Assembly (NCBI GenBank): GCA_045579305.1
Contig: JAZNLY010000131.1
Coordinates: 1-8,519, forward strand
Direction: 5' to 3'
DNA from: Fimenecus sp045579305
Lineage (GTDB): Bacteria; Bacillota; Clostridia; Oscillospirales; Acutalibacteraceae
DNA length: 8,519 nt
Part shown: one piece after another, positions 5,544 to 8,519 of the stretch
Position numbering within the stretch: the first letter of the stretch is position 1
Layout: the number at the start of each line of letters is the position of its first letter
Position numbers and translations under genes: made by a program
The notes under the pieces: model-generated
Seen by the model: only the letters and a program-made list of their open reading frames with translations
What the model was told of the DNA's origin: nothing
Databases searched by the model: none

Positions 5544-5713
5544 ATGAAATTCGCTTTTCAGCGAGTGAAATATTACTTCGTAATATGAAATAGCTTCGCT
5601 ACGAAATATTTGCTTTGCAAATGTTAAGAGGCGAATTTTATTTCACATTTTGCCAATGGCAAAAGATTTCATAATCCGTAAGGATTATTTCATATTGCAT
5701 AGCAATATTTCAT
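5544..5713. repeat. Hairpin array 2 (short palindromes with inverting 7-nt spacers)
   Basis: Perfect small hairpins alternate with constant spacers. Left-half spacers are ATGAAAT (5544), GTGAAAT (5565), ATGAAAT (5585) and ACGAAAT (5601). Right-half spacers are their reverse complement: ATTTCAC (5640), ATTTCAT (5666, 5687, 5707). Hairpins are 5551-5564 (TCGCT-TTTC-AGCGA), 5572-5584 (ATTAC-TTC-GTAAT), 5592-5600 (AGC-TTC-GCT), 5608-5622 (ATTTGC-TTT-GCAAAT), 5648-5664 (TTTTGCC-AAT-GGCAAAA), 5673-5686 (AATCC-GTAA-GGATT) and 5694-5706 (ATTGC-ATA-GCAAT). AAATTCGC (5547-5554) also pairs with GCGAATTT (5631-5638). With 4+4 complementary spacers the whole block could fold as one long stem bearing side hairpins. 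Non-coding. Confidence 0.88.
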
Positions 5714-5736
5714 TTTATAAGGTCACCCACACCCGA

Positions 5737-5765
5737 TTGTAATTATTGCTTATATGTGATATAAT
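5737..5765 (+). promoter_or_regulatory. Promoter-like sequence after hairpin array 2, no gene downstream
   Basis: TTGTAA (5737-5742), 17 bases, then TATAAT (5760-5765) in TGATATAAT context, as in the four-helix promoter. The plus strand holds no gene for over 1 kb beyond it; MITE copy 3 begins 10 bases later. It may be a remnant. Confidence 0.45.
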
Positions 5766-5774
5766 CAGCCCGAC

Positions 5775-5978
5775 AAATAAGAATTTGTAGGGATAACCAA
5801 TTTAATTTGTCATTCTGAGCATAAGCGAAGAATCTCATTTAAAGTGAACAATAAAATCAACAGAGATTCTTCGTCACTTCGTTCCTCAGAATGACATATC
5901 ATATATAATCGCAACGCAGTTCCGTCATTTTGCACTTTGCGCTTTGCATTTTGCATTTAATTCGATAAATTCCAATTT
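5775..5978. repeat. MITE-like element, copy 3 (different internal module)
   Basis: A 204-bp element with the same terminal repeats: GAATTTGTAGGGATAA at the left (ending 5796) and, in reverse complement, GGAATTTATCGAATTAA at the right. Terminal complementarity extends outward to CGACAAAT (5771-5778) and ATTTGTCG (5975-5982). The interior differs from copies 1 and 2. It holds a long imperfect hairpin with GTCATTCTGAG (5809-5819) and GAAGAATCTC (5827-5836) pairing with GAGATTCTTC (5863-5872) and CTCAGAATGAC (5885-5895). The GCAACGCAGTTCC block (5911-5923) and a tandem TTTGCA-like tract (about 5928-5958) are shared with copy 1. Confidence 0.82.
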
Positions 5979-6021
5979 GTCGAACTGTTTTAATTTTGAT
6001 AAAAACAAGTTGTAAACACAA

Positions 6022-6056
6022 AAGAAAACCCATCCAAAGGGATGGTTTTTTCTTTT
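6022..6056 (-). terminator. Terminator of the radical SAM gene (possibly bidirectional)
   Basis: CCATCC (6030-6035) pairs with GGATGG (6040-6045), AAAG loop, extended by AAAA/TTTT across one bulged C. T-rich tracts follow on both strands. It lies just past the radical SAM stop. Confidence 0.8.
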
Positions 6057-6064
6057 AGTCAGTT

Positions 6065-6898
6065 TTAAAACTTCCTTACAAAACTACATCTTTTACAAAG
6101 TTCTTCACAGGCGTTACGATTTGAAAATCCGTTGTAGATATTTTGTGCTTTTTCGGAATTGAGTATGTCTCTTAAATCATTGTCAAAAATGTTTCCAAGG
6201 TTAATATCTCCGTTGCTGTCAAGGCAACAGGGGACAACAGTGCCATCACAGAGAATACCAATCTGGTCACGGAGACCATAGCAGAATACATTTTCATTTA
6301 TATTATCATTTTCAAGTGTCGGCCAATCGAATTTATCACCGAATTGCAAATATATTTTTTCACCAATTCGCGTTCCGTTTCTTTCTTCGTTCCAAGGTTT
6401 CTCGAAATAATTTTCAAGAAAACTCAAAATATCATCATTCATACTGTCTTTTCCACCGTTGTTCCAAAGGCGTAGAACAACGATTTTTTTATTTTCAGCA
6501 CTTTTTGCATAGGAAAAACAGTCATCAAGATATTTTTCGAAAGAAATTTTGTTGTCATTTGCCTCAAACGAATGGAGAGAAATTACAGTTTTGTAGTGTG
6601 AGTTCGATTTTAAAAGTATATCTCTGCATTTTTCTATAAGAGTACCGTTTGTGGTGATTATTACCTTGAAATTCATTTCATCTGCAATACTTAATAATGC
6701 TTCAAGGTCAGGGTGGCAAAGTGGCTCACCAAGAAGATGAAAATAAATATAATCAGTATAGTCCTTAATTTTTGCAAGAATTGTCTTGAATTCGTCAATA
6801 CTCATTCGTCTTGGCTGTCGGGTTGTACCGGGACAGAACGAGCATTTCAGGTTACAGATATTCGAAATTTCAACATATACCTTTGCAAATCTTTTCAT
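6065..6898 (-). CDS. Radical SAM/SPASM domain protein
   Basis: A 277-residue radical SAM enzyme with an unassigned substrate. The N-terminal CNLKCSFC (C15, C19, C22) is the CxxxCxxC motif that holds the SAM-cleaving 4Fe-4S cluster, and HLLGEPLCHPD is the GGEP-like SAM-binding motif. ITTNGTLI is the typical next barrel strand. The C-terminus is SPASM-like with Cys 206, 217, 224, 225, 264, 268 and 271 (GTVVPCCLD, LGNI, CEELCKRC), predicted to bind an auxiliary Fe-S cluster. SPASM relatives modify peptides, activate sulfatases or act on other substrates. No precursor-peptide or sulfatase gene is adjacent, so the role is open. AAGGTGG precedes the ATG by seven bases. It is a single-gene unit with its own terminator, divergent from the 7004-8323 operon. 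Confidence 0.93.
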   Translation of the reverse strand: MKRFAKVYVEISNICNLKCSFCPGTTRQPRRMSIDEFKTILAKIKDYTDYIYFHLLGEPLCHPDLEALLSIADEMNFKVIITTNGTLIEKCRDILLKSNSHYKTVISLHSFEANDNKISFEKYLDDCFSYAKSAENKKIVVLRLWNNGGKDSMNDDILSFLENYFEKPWNEERNGTRIGEKIYLQFGDKFDWPTLENDNINENVFCYGLRDQIGILCDGTVVPCCLDSNGDINLGNIFDNDLRDILNSEKAQNIYNGFSNRNACEELCKRCSFVRKF

Positions 6899-6919
6899 AT
6901 TCTCACCACCTTAATCACA

Positions 6920-6948
6920 AGTATACCATATTTCGGACAGATAATAAA
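6920..6948 (-). promoter_or_regulatory. Probable promoter of the radical SAM gene
   Basis: On the minus strand a good -10 box TATACT (6920-6925) is preceded at 17 bases by a poor -35 (TTTATT, 6943-6948). The start would give a very short leader ending in the AAGGTGG ribosome binding site. Confidence 0.4.
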
Positions 6949-6957
6949 TAATTAATA

Positions 6958-6986
6958 TTGAAAGAAAAAATTTTATGTGTTAATAT
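6958..6986 (+). promoter_or_regulatory. Possible promoter of the 7004-8323 operon
   Basis: TTGAAA (6958-6963), 17 bases, TAATAT (6981-6986). The -10 matches four of six consensus bases and the leader would be only about 10 bases, so this is tentative. Confidence 0.4.
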
Positions 6987-7003
6987 TTTCTTGGGTGATA
7001 ATT

Positions 7004-7390
7004 ATGAAACTTATTGTTTGTCTTGATGACAATAAAGGTATGATGTTCAATAAGCGTCGTCAGAGTCGTGACAGAGTGCTTGTTGAAAATGTTCTTGAAC
7101 TTTGTGAAGGTGAAAGAATTTATACAAATGAGTATTCTGCGAAACTTTTTCCTGAAAATACAGTTGAAGTTTTTAAAAATATGGAAGAAATCGAAAACGG
7201 ATATTGTTTTGCAGAGAATTTTACTGTAAATGAAGAATATGTTGACGAAATCATTGTATATAAATGGAACAGACTTTATCCTGCAGACACATATTTCAAC
7301 ATTGACCTTGAAAAATGGAATTTGATTGAAACCATTGAGTTTGAAGGTTCATCACACGAAAAAATAACGAGAGAAATTTACAGGAGATAA
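7004..7390 (+). CDS. Conserved hypothetical protein (128 aa)
   Basis: A 128-residue cytoplasmic protein without signal or membrane segments. The start MKLIVCLDDNKGMMFNKRRQ, the segment YTNEYSAKLF, the YKWNRLYPADTYF stretch and the end SHEKITREIY match a clostridial hypothetical family I recall as lacking an experimentally known role; some members appear in databases as 'ribonuclease Z', which I consider unsupported because the metallo-beta-lactamase HxHxDH motif is absent. The ATG at 7004 is chosen for GGGTGAT just upstream and the family-like start; an in-frame ATG at 6977 would add nine hydrophobic residues and overlap the probable -10 box. It lies three bases before the lipoprotein nuclease gene, whose ribosome binding site is in its last codons, so the two are tightly co-expressed. 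Confidence 0.82.
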   Translation: MKLIVCLDDNKGMMFNKRRQSRDRVLVENVLELCEGERIYTNEYSAKLFPENTVEVFKNMEEIENGYCFAENFTVNEEYVDEIIVYKWNRLYPADTYFNIDLEKWNLIETIEFEGSSHEKITREIYRR

Positions 7391-7393
7391 ATT

Positions 7394-8323
7394 ATGAAAA
7401 ACAAATTTTTATCACTAATAGGTATATTGCTTGTTTTGGTGCTTGCATTCAATGGCTGTGGTGGCTCATTTTTTAATGGTGATATTCTACCTGAAGTTGA
7501 TGAAATAATAACAGATTCATCTGCAACTGAAAACAAAACAGTATCACTTGACGATATTCCTGATTTTTCAGGGAATCCGTATATTGCGGTCAACGACAAT
7601 CAGCCATCATTTACAGAAGATGATTACACAACGGAAGCCTTTGAAGAATATGCAAAGCTTGATAAATTAGGCCGTTGCGGTGTGACAATGGCTTGTGTGG
7701 GCAGAGAGATTATGCCGACTGAAAAACGTGGTGACATCGGAATGGTCAAGCCTACCGGTTGGGTAACTGCCAAATATGACTTTGTTGACGGAAGATACCT
7801 TTATAATCGTTGTCATTTAATCGGTTTCCAGTTGACCGGTGAAAATGCAAACACAAGCAACTTGATTACAGGCACACGATATATGAACACACAGGGTATG
7901 TTGCCCTTTGAAAATATGATTGCTGACTATGTAAAAGAAACTGAAAATCACGTTCTTTACCGTGTAACACCGATTTTTGAGGGTGAAAATCTTGTCGCAA
8001 GTGGTGTTCAGATGGAGGCCTGGTCTGTTGAAGACGATGGTGAAGGCGTTTGCTTTAATGTTTATTGCTACAATGTTCAGCCCGGTGTTAAAATTGATTA
8101 CGCAACAGGTAAAAGTCAGCTTGATGAGGGCTATACAGAGACAAAGGATGATGATATCAATTCGTCACAGTTTGTGCTTAACACATCCTCAAAAAAGATA
8201 CACAAACCAACTTGTTCGGGGGCAACGGGGATGAGTGAAAAGAATAAAAAGATTGTCGAAGGAAAAGATTTGAAATATTATCTCCAACAGGGATATGAAC
8301 ATTGCGGAACATGTAATAAATAA
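7394..8323 (+). CDS. Lipoprotein DNA/RNA non-specific endonuclease
   Basis: A 309-residue exported nuclease. Residues 1-21 form a signal peptide with two lysines and a hydrophobic core, ending in a lipobox-like FNGC with C22 as the lipidation site, so it is probably anchored outside the membrane. Residues 23-75 are a low-complexity linker. Residues about 80-232 are the DNA/RNA non-specific endonuclease (beta-beta-alpha metal) domain: YNRCHLIGFQLTGE carries the general-base H141, and TRYMNTQGMLPFEN carries the probable Mg ligand N165 and E173; VLYRVTPIF and VASGVQMEAWS are typical later strands. The catalytic motif is NRCH rather than the classic DRGH. Residues 258-309 are a small domain with H270, C274, C304 and C307 (HKPTC, HCGTC), a likely metal-binding module seen at the ends of such nucleases. 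AGGAGA overlaps the upstream stop. Likely roles are nutrient scavenging or extracellular DNA turnover (inference). Confidence 0.9.
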   Translation: MKNKFLSLIGILLVLVLAFNGCGGSFFNGDILPEVDEIITDSSATENKTVSLDDIPDFSGNPYIAVNDNQPSFTEDDYTTEAFEEYAKLDKLGRCGVTMACVGREIMPTEKRGDIGMVKPTGWVTAKYDFVDGRYLYNRCHLIGFQLTGENANTSNLITGTRYMNTQGMLPFENMIADYVKETENHVLYRVTPIFEGENLVASGVQMEAWSVEDDGEGVCFNVYCYNVQPGVKIDYATGKSQLDEGYTETKDDDINSSQFVLNTSSKKIHKPTCSGATGMSEKNKKIVEGKDLKYYLQQGYEHCGTCNK

Positions 8324-8325
8324 GA

Positions 8326-8364
8326 AAAGGAGCATTTACCGGATTGGTAAATGCTCCTTTGTGT
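8326..8364 (+). terminator. Terminator of the nuclease operon
   Basis: A perfect 15-bp stem (8326-8340 with 8346-8360, loop GGATT) starts two bases after the stop. The T-run is short (TTTGTGT), but the long stem makes termination likely. Confidence 0.82.
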
Positions 8365-8378
8365 ATGGTTAGGTTTAT

Positions 8379-8519
8379 AAATCGGAGTTTGTAGGGATAA
8401 TTGATGTGTGTTTCTCGGCTCCCCTGAAAGGGGAGCTGTCGAGCGTTAGCGAGACTGAGGGGTTTGTTATTGAATTATATAACCCCTCTGTCACTTCGTG
8501 ACATCTCCCCTTTCAGGGG
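8379..8519. repeat. MITE-like element, copy 4, cut by the window edge
   Basis: The left terminal repeat 8379-8400 matches that of copy 1 at 21 of 22 bases (GGAGTTTGTAGGGATAA). The interior from about 8420 is the GGCTCCCCTGAAAGGGGAGC / CGACTGAGGGGT-type palindromic module related to 701-873: ACTGAGGGGT at 8452-8461, its partner AACCCCTC near 8481, a GTCACTTCGTGAC hairpin, and CTCCCCTTTCAGGGG at the window end. The right terminal repeat would lie beyond the window. Confidence 0.78.

Noticed and set aside
5486..5593. 35-aa basic frame starting MRRTARKRK
   Set aside because: It is made from the terminator stem and the first hairpins of array 2, with no convincing ribosome binding site.

Overview
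The window looks like chromosomal DNA of a low-GC Clostridia-type Firmicute, probably a gut Oscillospiraceae/Lachnospiraceae relative. The basis is: AT-rich composition, sigma-A promoters of TTGAAA-N17-TATAAT type, AGGAG/GGTGA ribosome binding sites, tRNA genes with encoded CCA, a MetRS with the 'KPHIGN' variant and fused C-terminal tRNA-binding domain, an S23-type four-helix-bundle gene, and a lipoprotein nuclease of a Firmicutes type. The species is inferred, not shown.

Layout. 1-129 is the 3' end of queH (queuosine synthesis). 128-325 is copy 1 of a MITE-like repeat whose terminal repeat begins inside the queH stop codon. 380-3596 is a minus-strand operon, metG > tatD > Dabb-domain gene, with a strong promoter at 3660-3688 and a terminator at 331-363. 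A second palindromic repeat sits between tatD and the Dabb gene (701-873). 3733-3930 is copy 2 of the MITE, inverted relative to copy 1, so the pair brackets the whole metG operon. 4030-4550 is a tRNA block: Val, Asp, Phe and Gly behind one promoter, a terminator, then Cys with its own terminator.

4592-5713 is the most unusual part. A small operon (S23/IVS-like four-helix-bundle protein plus an unrecognised 79-aa protein) lies between two arrays of tiny perfect hairpins. Within each array the hairpin stems all differ, but the 7-9 nt spacers between them are nearly constant and flip to their reverse complement at the array centre. The four-helix promoter's -35 box lies in the last hairpin of the upstream array. 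A promoter-like sequence of similar layout follows the second array but faces no gene. This could be a hairpin-repeat family linked to a four-helix-bundle protein; I know of no description of it, and the function is unknown.

5775-5978 is copy 3 of the MITE with a different internal hairpin module. 6065-6898 (minus) is a radical SAM/SPASM enzyme. 7004-8323 (plus) is a two-gene operon: a 128-aa conserved hypothetical and a predicted lipoprotein DNA/RNA non-specific endonuclease with a C-terminal His/Cys motif. The window ends in copy 4 of the MITE, which carries the same internal module as the 701-873 element.

The core genes (queH, metG, tatD, tRNAs) are ordinary translation and tRNA housekeeping. 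The notable content is the intergenic DNA: at least four copies of a modular terminal-repeat element and two hairpin arrays.
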